A stretch of 42,379 nucleotides of DNA from JBJXGC01 sp046154545 (GCA_046154545.1 JBJXGC010000101.1:1-42379), one strand, 5' to 3'. Counted from the first letter of the stretch, positions 25,684 through 35,368 are shown. The notes: generated by a model from the sequence alone, not told the origin. Numbers and translations: made by a program.

Positions 25684-26376
25684 ATGTTGGTGCTGGTGGT
25701 GGAGGATGATGAAGATTACGCGGAGATCATCGCCCAGACGCTCAAACGTGACTCGTACGAGGTCGTAATAACCGGGACGGCCTCCAGCGCGGTTCGGTTC
25801 GCCAACCAGAAGTCGCCGGGCCTGGCGGTGCTCGATGTTTGCCTGCCCGACAGCACGGGACTGGACCTCCTCGGGCGGCTACGCGAGACCCTCCCGCTCC
25901 TTCCCATCGTCTTCTTGTCGTCTATTGACCGGGCGGCCGATGTGGTGGCCGGGCTGAACGCCGGGGGCGACGATTACATCACGAAGCCGTTTAACCCGAG
26001 CGAATTGCTCGCCCGGGTGCGCGCGGTGGCCCGCCGGTCAAACCCGGCGATGGTCTCAGACCGGATCGCGCCGCCACGCATTTCCGCTTTTGGTCTGGAA
26101 CTCGACGCAGCCAACCAGTCCGCCTACCTCGACGGCATCAACCTGAACTGCACGCGTCTTGAGTTCGAGATCCTGTGCCAGATGGTGACCTATCCGGGAC
26201 AGGTGCTCAGCCATTCGTTTCTCTCAGAGCAGGTCTGGGGCTACAAGAACGTCAGCGACGCCACCCTGCTCAAGGGTCACGTCAGCTCGCTGCGGCACAA
26301 GATCCGGAACGCGGGTGGGAACGAAGAGATCATCCATACCGTCCACGGCGTCGGCTACAGCTTCGCGCCGGCCTAG
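25684..26376 (+). CDS. OmpR/PhoB-family response regulator
   Basis: 230 residues. Receiver: acidic E7-D8-D9, phospho-acceptor D51 in AVLDVCLPDSTG, S79 in FLSS, K101 in DDYITKPF. C-terminal winged helix ending HKIRNAGGNEEIIHTVHGVG and YSF. ATG 25684 is chosen because TTGGAGGAAGCG lies just upstream; an ATG five codons earlier overlaps that site. Canonical residues all present, so it can be phosphorylated; the nearby kinase is the likely donor. Confidence 0.9.
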   Translation: MLVLVVEDDEDYAEIIAQTLKRDSYEVVITGTASSAVRFANQKSPGLAVLDVCLPDSTGLDLLGRLRETLPLLPIVFLSSIDRAADVVAGLNAGGDDYITKPFNPSELLARVRAVARRSNPAMVSDRIAPPRISAFGLELDAANQSAYLDGINLNCTRLEFEILCQMVTYPGQVLSHSFLSEQVWGYKNVSDATLLKGHVSSLRHKIRNAGGNEEIIHTVHGVGYSFAPA

Positions 26377-26412
26377 CCCGGCGCGGCCTCACGAGAGAAA
26401 GGAGCACCGCTC

Positions 26413-27111
26413 GTGCGCATCGCAATTGCAGAGTCGGAACCGGTTGCGGCGGACATCCTGGTGTTCGCTGCGCAACGCCGTGGACATCAGCCCGTCTGCG
26501 TCCCGAACGTTACGCGTCTCTTCGAACGGCTGCCCTTCGAACCGGTGGTGGCAGTGCTCTCGTTCCCCGACCTCGATGGGGACACGGTCGGGCAGATCGA
26601 GCGCCTCGCGACGGCGTTTCCGCACATGGGCATCTTCGTCATAACGGAGCGCATCACCCGCCTGACGCCGATCGTTGCCCTTCGCGCCGGCGCCCACGAC
26701 GTGATTTACAGCCCATACAACCCGTTCGAGGTGATCGTCCGGGCCGAGCGCTGGCTCGCCAGCCGCGCCACCGTCGTGCCCGCCTCGCACGCCGTCGGCC
26801 TGGGCGACCTCGACGTGGACCTGGAGGCCTACACGGCCATCAAGAACGGTGTACCCCTCCAGCTCACGAAGCTCGAACGGCGCCTGCTCTATTGCCTTTG
26901 CCAGCACCACCCCAACGTCGCGACGATTGATCGATTGCTTGCCTTCGGATGGGAGGCGCTCGACGACCCGGATGCGGGCCTTCTCAAGACGCATATCTCC
27001 CACATCAGGCGCAAGCTCCGCCAGGCTGGCGGCGAGCCGCTTGAGATCATCTCGCATCAGTCGGTCGGGTACGCCATGCGCGTCCAGCAGTCACAGCAGA
27101 TCGCGAGCTGA
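26413..27111 (+). CDS. Winged-helix regulator with degenerate receiver domain
   Basis: 232 residues from GTG 26413. OmpR-type layout, but the receiver is degenerate: the acidic pair is E7-S8-E9, the phospho-acceptor Asp is missing (VAVLSFPDLDG where LD...PD.DG is usual, with two residues fewer), and the conserved Lys is replaced by Ser (HDVIYSPYNPFE). The C-terminal winged helix is intact (LTKLERRLLYCLCQHHPNVA, HISHIRRKLRQ, HQSVGYAMRV). It likely works without phosphorylation, as pseudo-receiver regulators do, perhaps binding DNA with the first regulator. It starts 36 nt after that gene's stop. Confidence 0.85.
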   Translation: MRIAIAESEPVAADILVFAAQRRGHQPVCVPNVTRLFERLPFEPVVAVLSFPDLDGDTVGQIERLATAFPHMGIFVITERITRLTPIVALRAGAHDVIYSPYNPFEVIVRAERWLASRATVVPASHAVGLGDLDVDLEAYTAIKNGVPLQLTKLERRLLYCLCQHHPNVATIDRLLAFGWEALDDPDAGLLKTHISHIRRKLRQAGGEPLEIISHQSVGYAMRVQQSQQIAS

Positions 27112-27208
27112 CCGCCGCGGACGAACCGCTCGGCCACGGCCCCTCAACCTCGCATCGACGGGCGGCGGGCACAGTTTGCTCAGGCCGCTAGAGCGGCTGG
27201 GTGGTCAC

Positions 27209-28120
27209 ATGTCCTTTTTTGAGCGTTCCTTGCATCGAAACACGGGGGTCTCAGCGCCCACGCCCCGGGCTGGCCATGTCGCGATCGGGCCGATCTCCGT
27301 CCTGGACGGATCGCCTGATGACGCGGCCGAGCGTTGTCTCGCGGCGATCCGGGCCAGGACTGGTGGCCGGGTCGCGACGGCAAACCTCGATTTCGTGGCG
27401 CAGGCGCGTCGTGACCGCGTCCTCCGGGCCGACCTCAGCGCTTCCACCCTCGTGGTCGCCGACGGCGCGCCGGTGGCCTGGCTCGCCCGTCTCGCGGGAG
27501 CGAAGCGCACCCGCCGCACGACGGGCGTGGACCTTGTCGCCGCCATCCTGGGAGGCGCCTCGCAGGTTGCTCCCCTTCGAGTCGTCATATACGGGTCCAC
27601 ACCGGATGTCGCCGGCGCGGCGGCGGCGCGGTTCGCCACCGATTACGAGGGCGTCGAAGTCGCGGCCGTACTCTGCCCTCCATTCGGCAGGCTCACGCCG
27701 GAGCAGTCCCGTGAGTACGCGGACAGCATTGCCGCGGCCGAGCCGCACCTGGTGCTCGTCGCCCTGGGTTGCCCGCGGCAGGAGCGCTTCATCGCCGAAC
27801 AGTACGCGGAGGCTCCCCAGGCGTTGTGGATCGGCGTGGGCGGTACGTTCGACTTCTACGCGGGGAAGCGCCGACGGGCGCCCCGGCTGGTCGGAGCTAC
27901 GGGCGGGGAGTGGCTTGTCCGGCTGGTCCAGGAGCCGCGCCGCCTCTGGCGGCGGTACCTCCTCCGCGACCTGCCGACCCTCCTCGCAGTCACTCCCGCC
28001 GTCCTCGTCCGAAGGGTCCGGAACGGCGCGCCGGCACCGTCCGGAGGCGTCGCTGAGCCGGGCGTGGGTGGCCCCATCGCCACCGGCGCGGATGACGATG
28101 TCCGGTCCGCCGCCCTCTGA
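27209..28120 (+). CDS. WecG/TagA/CpsF-family glycosyltransferase (GT26)
   Basis: 303 residues. ATANLDFVAQARRD, LVVADGAPVAWLARL, RTTGVDLVAAIL, LVALGCPRQERFIAEQY and WIGVGGTFDFYAGKRRRAP are GT26 signatures. Such enzymes add the second sugar (e.g. ManNAc(A)) to a lipid-linked GlcNAc in surface polymer or teichoic acid linkage synthesis. ATG 27209; the frame is open further upstream within the regulator gene. First gene of the polysaccharide cluster. Residues past ~275 (the AP/GG-rich tail) are not part of the fold. Confidence 0.85.
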   Translation: MSFFERSLHRNTGVSAPTPRAGHVAIGPISVLDGSPDDAAERCLAAIRARTGGRVATANLDFVAQARRDRVLRADLSASTLVVADGAPVAWLARLAGAKRTRRTTGVDLVAAILGGASQVAPLRVVIYGSTPDVAGAAAARFATDYEGVEVAAVLCPPFGRLTPEQSREYADSIAAAEPHLVLVALGCPRQERFIAEQYAEAPQALWIGVGGTFDFYAGKRRRAPRLVGATGGEWLVRLVQEPRRLWRRYLLRDLPTLLAVTPAVLVRRVRNGAPAPSGGVAEPGVGGPIATGADDDVRSAAL

Positions 28121-28224
28121 GAGACCGGCAACCGGGCAGCCACCGCCCCTCAACGACGCTTCAACGCTCCTCCGTCATTCTGACAACACCAGGCAGCGGG
28201 ATCTCCCCCGCGAAAGGATCGGCG

Positions 28225-29589
28225 ATGACTCGGATTGCGGTGATTGGTTGTGGATATGTTGGTGCGGTCTCGGCCGCTTGCTTCGCTGAACTCGGACATA
28301 CGGTCGATTGCGTGGACACCGATAAGGAACGCATCGCCATGCTGCGGGCCGGCCGGAGCCCGATTCATGAGCCGGGACTCGACGAACTGATCCTCAAGGG
28401 GCTCAACGCCGGGCGGCTTCACTTCCACGACTCCTACATGGACCAGTTCGAGGCCCAGATCGTCTTCATCGCCGTCAACACGCCGGAGTCCCAGGAGGGG
28501 GCGGCCGACATCCGGGCCGTCCGCGATGCCGTGAGCACGGTGGCACCGCGGCTGCTCCCCGGCTCGATCATTGTGAACAAGAGCACAGTCCCGATCGGCA
28601 CGGGAGACCTGGTCTCGGGTATGGCCCACCGCAGCGGCAACGGCTCCATCTCCGTCGTTTCGAACCCGGAGTTCTTGCGAGAAGGGTCGGCGATCGACGA
28701 CTTCATGTCACCGGACCGCATCGTCCTGGGGTCAGACGACCCGGATGCGATCGAGCGGGTGGCCGAGCTCTACGCGCCCCTCGAGGCCGTCGTCCAGCGT
28801 GTCGATATCCGCACGGCCGAGATGGTGAAGTACGCGTCGAACGCGTTCCTTGCCACGAAGATCTCGTTCATCAACGAAATCGCCTCAATCTGCGAAGCCC
28901 TCGGCGCCGACGTCGAACAGGTGGCGCGGGGCATGGGCATGGACGCCCGCATCGGTATGCAGTTCCTCAAGTCCGGCCTCGGCTGGGGGGGAAGCTGCTT
29001 CCCGAAGGACGTGAAGGCGCTGGCCCACATGGCGGCGGTCCACGGCACCCATCCGCAGCTCCTGCGCTCAGTCATGGAGATCAACAGCGGTCAGCGGCTG
29101 CGCACGATCCAGAAGGTGCGCCAGGCCCTCGGTGGGCTGGAAGGGCGCCGCGTCGCCATCCTCGGTGCGGCGTTCAAGGCCGACACGGACGACATCCGCA
29201 ACTCACCCGCCCTCGACCTCGCGAGCCTGCTGCTCCTGGAGGGGGCGGAGGTCGCCATTTTCGACCCCGTCGTGCCGGGTGACCGGATCGCCCGGGCCGT
29301 CCCAGCGGCGCGCGTTGCCTGCTCGGCGATTGACGCGTCAGCGGACGCCGACGCGCTCATCCTTGCCACCGACTGGCCCGAGTTCCGGGAGATAGACCTT
29401 CGCGAGCTTGCCGCGAGCATGCGCAACAACGTCATCGTCGATGCCCGCAACTTCTTCGACCCGGCGCGCGTGCGTGCCGCCGGTTTCGAATACCGTGCCC
29501 TGGGGCGCCCCGGCGTCGAAGGTGGACCGGTCGGCGGCCGGGCGGCCGCGCGTCTCTCCGTTGTGGAAGTCGTCGCCGCGGATGCTTAG
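28225..29589 (+). CDS. UDP-glucose/GDP-mannose dehydrogenase family protein
   Basis: 454 residues. N-terminal NAD fold IAVIGCGYVGAVSAACFAEL, ..SPIHEPGLDELI, NKSTVPIGTGD, FLREGSAIDDFMSPDRIVLG, catalytic Cys in GGSCFPKDVKAL, and C-terminal AILGAAFKADTDDIRNSPALDL. Oxidises a nucleotide sugar C6 to the uronic acid with two NAD+. Resembles UDP-glucose 6-dehydrogenase more than AlgD, substrate unproven. GAAAGGATC precedes ATG. Supplies uronic acid to the surface polymer. Confidence 0.9.
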   Translation: MTRIAVIGCGYVGAVSAACFAELGHTVDCVDTDKERIAMLRAGRSPIHEPGLDELILKGLNAGRLHFHDSYMDQFEAQIVFIAVNTPESQEGAADIRAVRDAVSTVAPRLLPGSIIVNKSTVPIGTGDLVSGMAHRSGNGSISVVSNPEFLREGSAIDDFMSPDRIVLGSDDPDAIERVAELYAPLEAVVQRVDIRTAEMVKYASNAFLATKISFINEIASICEALGADVEQVARGMGMDARIGMQFLKSGLGWGGSCFPKDVKALAHMAAVHGTHPQLLRSVMEINSGQRLRTIQKVRQALGGLEGRRVAILGAAFKADTDDIRNSPALDLASLLLLEGAEVAIFDPVVPGDRIARAVPAARVACSAIDASADADALILATDWPEFREIDLRELAASMRNNVIVDARNFFDPARVRAAGFEYRALGRPGVEGGPVGGRAAARLSVVEVVAADA

Positions 29590-29683
29590 GGACACGCCTA
29601 CTGGCGGCGAGCCGCTGAGGCCCGGTACGGTGGGCGAACTTCACCGTGACTGATGGCGCGCCTGCGCCCGGGAGACCCGTTCG

Positions 29684-30727
29684 ATGACCGGACCAGCGCT
29701 GGCCTTTTGCCTTGAGCAGACGCTCGGCCACCGGGCGCACGGGTTGAACCTCGAAGCGGCCATAGCCGCCGCCGCGCCGGACGCGGCCGTCCACCGGATC
29801 GAATACCCCGAAGGTTCGCGACTGCCGGTCCCGTGGGCCGTGCGGGGAAGCGCCCTCGCCTGGCGCTCGCTTCGGGGAGGTGGCAAACCGGCGGCGACGC
29901 TCTTCCACACTTCGACGATCTCGCTTTTCGCGCCACAGGCGGCGCGCGGCGGCCGATACATCGTCAGTGTTGACGCAACACCCGCGCAGCTCGACCAGAT
30001 GGGACAGTGGTACGGCCATGCGCAGGGCTCCGCCCGCGCTGAGCGCGCCAAGCGTGCGTGGTACCGGCGAGTGCTGGGCGGTGCGGCTTCGGTCGTCGCC
30101 TGGTCGAGCTGGGCAGCCGACTCGCTGGTCCGGGACTACGGGGTGCGGCGCGAACGAATCCTGGTCGCTCACCCGGGTGCGGGGCGCGGTTTCTTCGAGA
30201 TTGAGCGCGATGAGCGCCCCCACACGCCACGCATCCTCTTCGTGGGCGGAGACTTCCAGCGCAAGGGTGGCGACACCCTGCTCGAAGCGTTCGCGCCCCT
30301 TGCCGGTCGCGCCGAGCTGACCGTCGTGAGCGACGCCGAACTCCCGCCGATGCCGGGTGTGCGCCACGAACGCGGCCTGCGTCCCGGTACGGGCGGGCTG
30401 GTCCAGGCCTTCGCCGAGGCGGACATTTTCTGTCTGCCGACGCGTGGTGACTGCACGCCAGTGGCGATCGGCGAGGCCATGGCGGCCGGACTGCCGGTCA
30501 TCACGACCCGCGTCGGTTCCAACCCGGAGACCGTGGTCGATGGTGTGGACGGCCTGCTTATCGAACCTGGTTCCGTCGCGTCGCTCGCGGAGGCCCTTCG
30601 CAGCCTCGTCGATGACGCCGGGGTTCGGGTGCGGATGGGTGCGGCCGCCCGGGCTGCGGCTCACGAACGGATGGACGCCGAGGCGAACGCCCTCCGCATT
30701 ATCGAGCGCCTGAAGGCTGTCGCCTGA
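29684..30727 (+). CDS. GT4-type glycosyltransferase
   Basis: 347 residues, GT-B fold. Ser/Ala-rich N-terminal half; C-terminal nucleotide-sugar site with ILFVGGDFQRKGGDTLLEAF and the E-x7-E stretch CTPVAIGEAMAAGLPVITT, R-V-G-S-N-P-E. Retaining transferase for surface polymer assembly; donor and acceptor unknown. TGATG overlap with the next gene at 30725-30729. Start ATG 29684 is not firmly fixed. Confidence 0.85.
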   Translation: MTGPALAFCLEQTLGHRAHGLNLEAAIAAAAPDAAVHRIEYPEGSRLPVPWAVRGSALAWRSLRGGGKPAATLFHTSTISLFAPQAARGGRYIVSVDATPAQLDQMGQWYGHAQGSARAERAKRAWYRRVLGGAASVVAWSSWAADSLVRDYGVRRERILVAHPGAGRGFFEIERDERPHTPRILFVGGDFQRKGGDTLLEAFAPLAGRAELTVVSDAELPPMPGVRHERGLRPGTGGLVQAFAEADIFCLPTRGDCTPVAIGEAMAAGLPVITTRVGSNPETVVDGVDGLLIEPGSVASLAEALRSLVDDAGVRVRMGAAARAAAHERMDAEANALRIIERLKAVA

Positions 30728-31884
30728 TGCCGGGCCGGGTGCTGATCATGGTCAGCGCGAGCGAAGCTGAGACGGCAAGGTTGCTCGCCGGCGGCCCGCG
30801 CCGCGACTTCGTCGAACTGGCGGCCGCGACCGGCGGACAGATCATCTACCGCGATGCTGGGGCGCGGCGGAAGGGCGTCCTCGGCAAGCTCTGGGGGCCG
30901 CACCTGCGCCAGGCCTGGCGCGTTGCCCGCCAGGCCCGCAAAGGCGACGCGATCTTCGCGGACGGCGAACACAACGGCCTGCCCATGCTGCTTTTTCTCG
31001 CGCTCCTGCGCCGCCGTCCCAGCCGCGTGGTGATGCTGGGGCATCTGCTCAGCCGCCGCTGGAAGCTGCCTCTTCTCTGGCTGGCGACGCACACCGGCAC
31101 GCGCGGCATGCTCATCCTCCACAGCCTCGAACAGCGGCAGATCGTGAGCCCCTGGGTCGGCGGGCGGTGGCAGGTGCGACTCGTGCCGTACCAGGTCGAT
31201 ACGGCCTTCTGGACGGCCCCTGGAGCCCTGCCGGGGGCGGCAATGTTCATCGTCGCCGCTGGGTCTGAGAATCGCGACTACGAGACCCTGGTGGAGGCAG
31301 CGCGGGACCTGCCGGTCCGCGTCGTGATCGCGGCCGGTAGCCACTGGGCCCGGGACCTGGCCGGGGCCGGCCCACTCCCCGCCAACGTCGAGCACCTGGC
31401 GCAGCCCTTGCCCTTCGATGGCCTCAGGGAGCTCTACCGAGGCGCCCGCCTCGTCGCCGTCCCCGTCCATGACGTGCCGAACCAGTCAGGGGTCACCACC
31501 ATCCTCGAAGCGATGAGCTGTGGGCGCCCGGTCGTCGTCACGGCCTCCCGCGGCCAGCGGGAGTGTGTCGAAGGCCCACTCGTCCGCGCCGATGGGAGCC
31601 TCGACGACGCCGCCACGGCGGCTCGTGGCCCGGCTGCCTTCGGCTGCCCACCGGGCGGCTCGGCGACCGGCCTCTACGTCCCCCCCGGCGACGCCGCCGC
31701 CCTGAGGGCCGCGATCGAACACCTGCTCGGCGACGCCGAGGCTGCCGATGCGATGGGCCTGGCGGGCCGCGAAGCCGCGCTTGCCAGTTTCACCATCGAG
31801 AGTTTCGTGGCCGCCCTGCGTTCCGCGCTGGTGGAGCCGTTGAACGGCGCCCGGACCCCATCCCGGTCCAGCGTGGGGCCTTGA
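30727..31884 (+). CDS. GT4-like glycosyltransferase
   Basis: 385 residues. C-terminal GT4 site GVTTILEAMSCGRPVVVTASRGQR (cut here: E...E pattern) and GLYVPPGDAAALRAAIEHLL. N-terminal part: VSASEAETARLLAGG and a hydrophobic MLLFLALLRRRPSRVVML. Coupled to both neighbours (TGATG at 30725, overlap at 31882-31886). Proline/serine-rich tail of ~10 residues. Confidence 0.8.
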   Translation: MPGRVLIMVSASEAETARLLAGGPRRDFVELAAATGGQIIYRDAGARRKGVLGKLWGPHLRQAWRVARQARKGDAIFADGEHNGLPMLLFLALLRRRPSRVVMLGHLLSRRWKLPLLWLATHTGTRGMLILHSLEQRQIVSPWVGGRWQVRLVPYQVDTAFWTAPGALPGAAMFIVAAGSENRDYETLVEAARDLPVRVVIAAGSHWARDLAGAGPLPANVEHLAQPLPFDGLRELYRGARLVAVPVHDVPNQSGVTTILEAMSCGRPVVVTASRGQRECVEGPLVRADGSLDDAATAARGPAAFGCPPGGSATGLYVPPGDAAALRAAIEHLLGDAEAADAMGLAGREAALASFTIESFVAALRSALVEPLNGARTPSRSSVGP

Positions 31885-33044
31885 TGACGAAGCCTGTCTT
31901 CGCCGTCCTGGCGGCGGCGCCCGGCGCCGTCGCGCTCGTCCACGGCGCCTGGTGGACCGCGCTTGCGATCGCGGCGCTCCGCCGGCCGGTCCCTTCGGAA
32001 ACGGGCGGTGGCATGCGGTTCACGGTGATGGTGCCCGCCCACGACGAGGAGCTCCTCGTTGGCGACTGTGTCCGAAGCCTGCTGGCCGCGCCATGGGAGC
32101 CCCGGCCCGAGGTGCTTGTCGTGGCCGACAACTGCCGCGACGCCACTTCCGCCGTCGCCGCGGACGCAGGGGCGACCGTCCTCGAGCGCACGGACGCCCT
32201 CAACCGGGGCAAGAGCTACGCCCTCGATTTCGCCATCGACCAGATCCGCCGCCGGGCGAGCCAGCCTGACGCGGTGGTGGTCGTGGACGCTGACAGCACC
32301 GTTTCGGACTCGTTCTTCGCCGGGTTGGCCCACGAGCTCGGAGGCGGCGCCCAGGTCTGCCAGGCCTACTACGTGGTGGCTGGCGGCGACGCGCCGCTCA
32401 CCCGCCTGCGCCGCCTCGCCTTCATGCTGGTGCACTGGGCCCGGCCCCTCGGCGCCTCACGGCTGGGGCTCGGCGTTGGCCTCAAGGGGAACGGAATGGC
32501 CTTCCGCTGGGAGATCGCGCGGGAGGGCCTCGGCGGTCAGGGCCTCACCGAAGACGCCGACACGACGCTGGCGCTCGCCGCCCGGGGGGTGGCCGTAGCC
32601 TTCGCCCCGGGGGCACGGGTTAGCGGCTTCATGGCGGCAAACTACGCCGATGCCGGCGTCCAGGACCAGCGTTGGGAAGGTGGCCGTCTCGCGCTAATGG
32701 GGAAGGCCGTTCGCGTGGCTGCTGGCGCGTTGCGGCGTGGCGACCGCCGCTGCGCGGGCGCAGCTCTTGAGGTTGCGGCCCCGCCCTTGAGTGTCGTGGC
32801 CGGGTTGGCCGTCGTCGGCGCGGCCGTTTCGGCGGTTGGGGCGGCGCCGGCCTGGTTGGGAGCGGCTGCCGTCGCCTCGGTCGTGGCCTACGCGGCCACC
32901 GGCTGGACGGCCGCCCGGGCGGGCGCCCAAGACCTGCTCGCGCTCGTCCAGGCGCCGCGCTTCATTTTGCATAAGCTGCGGGTCTACGCCGCGCTGGCCG
33001 CCCGCCGTGGCCCGGGGTCGTGGGAGCGCACCACCCGCAAGTAG
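31884..33044 (+). CDS. GT2-family membrane glycosyltransferase
   Basis: 386 residues. N-terminal membrane segment (VFAVLAAAPGAVALVHG), GT-A catalytic part with VMVPAHDEELLVGDC, VVVVDADSTVSDSF (DxD), the ED motif in LTEDADTTLALA and QDQRWEGGR (QxxRW), then C-terminal membrane segments (AVVGAAVSAVGAAPAWLG...). Typical processive-type GT2 arrangement. TGATG overlap with the preceding gene. Convergent with the aminotransferase. Confidence 0.85.
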   Translation: MTKPVFAVLAAAPGAVALVHGAWWTALAIAALRRPVPSETGGGMRFTVMVPAHDEELLVGDCVRSLLAAPWEPRPEVLVVADNCRDATSAVAADAGATVLERTDALNRGKSYALDFAIDQIRRRASQPDAVVVVDADSTVSDSFFAGLAHELGGGAQVCQAYYVVAGGDAPLTRLRRLAFMLVHWARPLGASRLGLGVGLKGNGMAFRWEIAREGLGGQGLTEDADTTLALAARGVAVAFAPGARVSGFMAANYADAGVQDQRWEGGRLALMGKAVRVAAGALRRGDRRCAGAALEVAAPPLSVVAGLAVVGAAVSAVGAAPAWLGAAAVASVVAYAATGWTAARAGAQDLLALVQAPRFILHKLRVYAALAARRGPGSWERTTRK

Positions 33045-33076
33045 TGCCGCCCCCCGGGTGCCCGGACGCCGCTACT

Positions 33077-34189
33077 TCAGGCCGGTTCGTGCGCTTCGAA
33101 CGCGAGGATGGCGTCGCACACAGTGTCGATCTCTTCGGATGTAATCGACGGGTGCATCGGGAGCGACAGGATCTCGCGTACGGCCTGCTCGGTCCTGGGC
33201 AGGCTGCCCTGGGGTGTGGCTTCGTTGGCGTAGGCGGGCTGAAGGTGGATCGGCGTCGGGTAGTGAATCGCTGTCCCGATGCCCCGGTCGCCGAGGTAGG
33301 TCTGGAGCCGCTCCCGGGCGGCCGAGCGGACGACGTAGAGGTGGTAAACGTGCTCGCCAGTGGGCGCTGGTGCGGCGGCCACTGTCCGGGCCCCGGAGAG
33401 GCGCTCGCCATACCGGGCCGCGGCCTTGACCCGGGCGGCGTTCCAGCGGTCCAGGTTCGGCAGGAAGACGCGGAGGGCAGCGGCCTGCAACTCGGGCAGG
33501 CGGTAGTTGTACCCGGCCTCGACGTGGTGGTGGCGCGCGGTCTGGCCATGGTTGCGGAGGGAGGCCACACGGGCGGCGATGGCGTCGTCGTTGGTGAGCA
33601 GCATGCCCCCTTCGCCGACCGTGCCGAGGTTCTTGGTGGGGTAGAAGCTGAGGCAGCCGGCGTCCCCGATCGTGCCGGCCCGCTGTCCGCCGGAGATGGC
33701 GCCGTGCGCCTGGCAGGCGTCTTCGATGAGCTTCAGGCCGCGGCGGGTGCAAAGGCCTTCGAGGGCGGCCATATCCGCCAGGCGACCGTAGAGGTGGACG
33801 GCGATCACAGCCCGCGTGCGCGGGGTGATGTGCCGTTCGGCGCTGGCCGGGTCGATGTTCATCGTCGCCGCGTCGATGTCGGCGAATACGGGTGTGGCGC
33901 CGGCCTGGCTGATCGCCTCAACGGTCGCGATGAAAGTGTTCGAAACCGTGATCACTTCGTCGCCGGGGCCAACACCGGCTGCGACCAACGCGAGGTGGAG
34001 CGCAGCGGTGCCGTTATTGATCGCGAGCGCGTGCCGGACGCCGTACTGGCTCGCGAACTCCGCTTCGAGCGATTCGGTTTCCTTGCCCTGGACGAACGCG
34101 CCGGAGTCGATGACCCGGCTGAACGCTTCGAGGAGCTGGTCACGTGATTCGGCGTGAAGCCGTTGCATATCGACGAATGGGACTTTCAT
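33077..34189 (-). CDS. DegT/DnrJ/EryC1/StrS-family sugar aminotransferase
   Basis: 370 residues, PLP enzyme. MKVPFVDMQRLHAESRDQ start, LAINNGTAALHLALVAAGV, DACQAHGAISGGQRAG (PLP-binding Asp/Gln-x-His), SFYPTKNLGTVGEGGM with the Schiff-base Lys, then HYPTPIHLQPAY at the end. Transfers an amino group to a keto-sugar nucleotide. It overlaps the oxidoreductase by 4 nt (ATGA), so the oxidase/transaminase pair (WbpB/WbpE-like) likely makes a 3-amino sugar nucleotide. Confidence 0.9.
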   Translation of the reverse strand: MKVPFVDMQRLHAESRDQLLEAFSRVIDSGAFVQGKETESLEAEFASQYGVRHALAINNGTAALHLALVAAGVGPGDEVITVSNTFIATVEAISQAGATPVFADIDAATMNIDPASAERHITPRTRAVIAVHLYGRLADMAALEGLCTRRGLKLIEDACQAHGAISGGQRAGTIGDAGCLSFYPTKNLGTVGEGGMLLTNDDAIAARVASLRNHGQTARHHHVEAGYNYRLPELQAAALRVFLPNLDRWNAARVKAAARYGERLSGARTVAAAPAPTGEHVYHLYVVRSAARERLQTYLGDRGIGTAIHYPTPIHLQPAYANEATPQGSLPRTEQAVREILSLPMHPSITSEEIDTVCDAILAFEAHEPA

Positions 34190-35256
34190 GCTGATACCTC
34201 CACAAATGCTCCGGCGAGCCTCAACGATGCCTGGGCGGCCTCGATGACTTTCACCACACGGACTCCAAGGTCGCCGCCTGAAATCGGTTCCTCGGTCCCG
34301 CGTAAGACGCGAATGAAGTGGCTGAGCTCGGTGGCCAGCGCCTCGCCCTGCTCGATCTTTGGGGCGACGACGTCGCCGGTGCGATACTGTACGAGCTGCT
34401 GGTACATGTCCTCGGCGCCGGCGCTTAGCTGTGCGCCCGAGTCGTAGACGCGGAGTTTCTCGCTCGGCTCCGTGTCGTCGTAGACCAGCATCTTCTTGCT
34501 GCCACCGATGATCGTCCGGCGCACCTTCACCGGCGCGAGCCAGTTCACATGAAAGTGGGCGAGGAGCTGACTATCGAACTGGAGCGTGATGTAGGCGATG
34601 TTCTCCACATTGGTATCGACGTGGCGCTCACCGATAGCGGACACGCGCCGCACGGGTTGGTCGATCAGGTATTGCATGATCGAGATGTCGTGCGGCGCCA
34701 GGTCCCAGATGACGTTTGTATGATGGTTGAATAACCCGAGGTTGATGCGTGTGGAGTCGTAGTAATACACCTCACCCACGTCGCCGGCATCGAAGTACTG
34801 TTTGATCCGTTTGACGGCGCCCGTGAAGAGGAAGGTGTGATCGACTGCCAGCGTCCGGCCGCAGGCGCGGGCCGCTTTGACCATCGCCTCCGCATCGGCG
34901 CCGGAGGTGGCCAGCGGTTTTTCCACGAGGACGTGCTTCCCCGACTCGAGCGCTTCCATCACGATGCGATGGTGGGTCGCCGGTGGCGTCGCCACCACGA
35001 CGGCGTCAATCGTCGGATCGCGAAGGATCTCGCGGAAGTCGGTCGTTGTGCGGGCGAGCGAGTGGCCCCGCCGGGCCGCGGTCAGCCGGCCTTCGTCCAG
35101 GTCGGAGATGCTCACGAGCGTTGCTTCGGCGTGCTGGCCGATGTTTCGTGCGAGGTTTGGACCCCAGTACCCGTAGCCCACCAGGCCGAAGCGGATATTG
35201 TGGCCGGGTTCGACCGGTACGAACGCAGGTGTCGGGTGGGCCATGAGCGATGTCAT
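34186..35256 (-). CDS. Gfo/Idh/MocA-family NAD(P)-dependent oxidoreductase
   Basis: 356 residues. Rossmann start IRFGLVGYGYWGPNLARNI, VVVATPPATHHRIVMEAL, HVLVEKPLATSGADAE (catalytic Lys of EKP), LAVDHTFLFTGAVKRIK. Fits sugar-nucleotide 3-dehydrogenases (WlbA/WbpB type) given the coupled aminotransferase. Start is either ATG 35256 or ATG 35244; GGAGG sits immediately before the first and 12 nt before the second, so neither is ideal. Confidence 0.85.
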   Translation of the reverse strand: MTSLMAHPTPAFVPVEPGHNIRFGLVGYGYWGPNLARNIGQHAEATLVSISDLDEGRLTAARRGHSLARTTTDFREILRDPTIDAVVVATPPATHHRIVMEALESGKHVLVEKPLATSGADAEAMVKAARACGRTLAVDHTFLFTGAVKRIKQYFDAGDVGEVYYYDSTRINLGLFNHHTNVIWDLAPHDISIMQYLIDQPVRRVSAIGERHVDTNVENIAYITLQFDSQLLAHFHVNWLAPVKVRRTIIGGSKKMLVYDDTEPSEKLRVYDSGAQLSAGAEDMYQQLVQYRTGDVVAPKIEQGEALATELSHFIRVLRGTEEPISGGDLGVRVVKVIEAAQASLRLAGAFVEVSA

Positions 35257-35368
35257 CCTCCTATATTGTCCTCTGGTGGTTCAGGCTGGATTGAGGTGTG
35301 GTGGGCTCAGCGTTACCGACAGTCCACGAGCCGGCCACCGGCCGGCACCGAAGCGTGGACCGCCGCCG

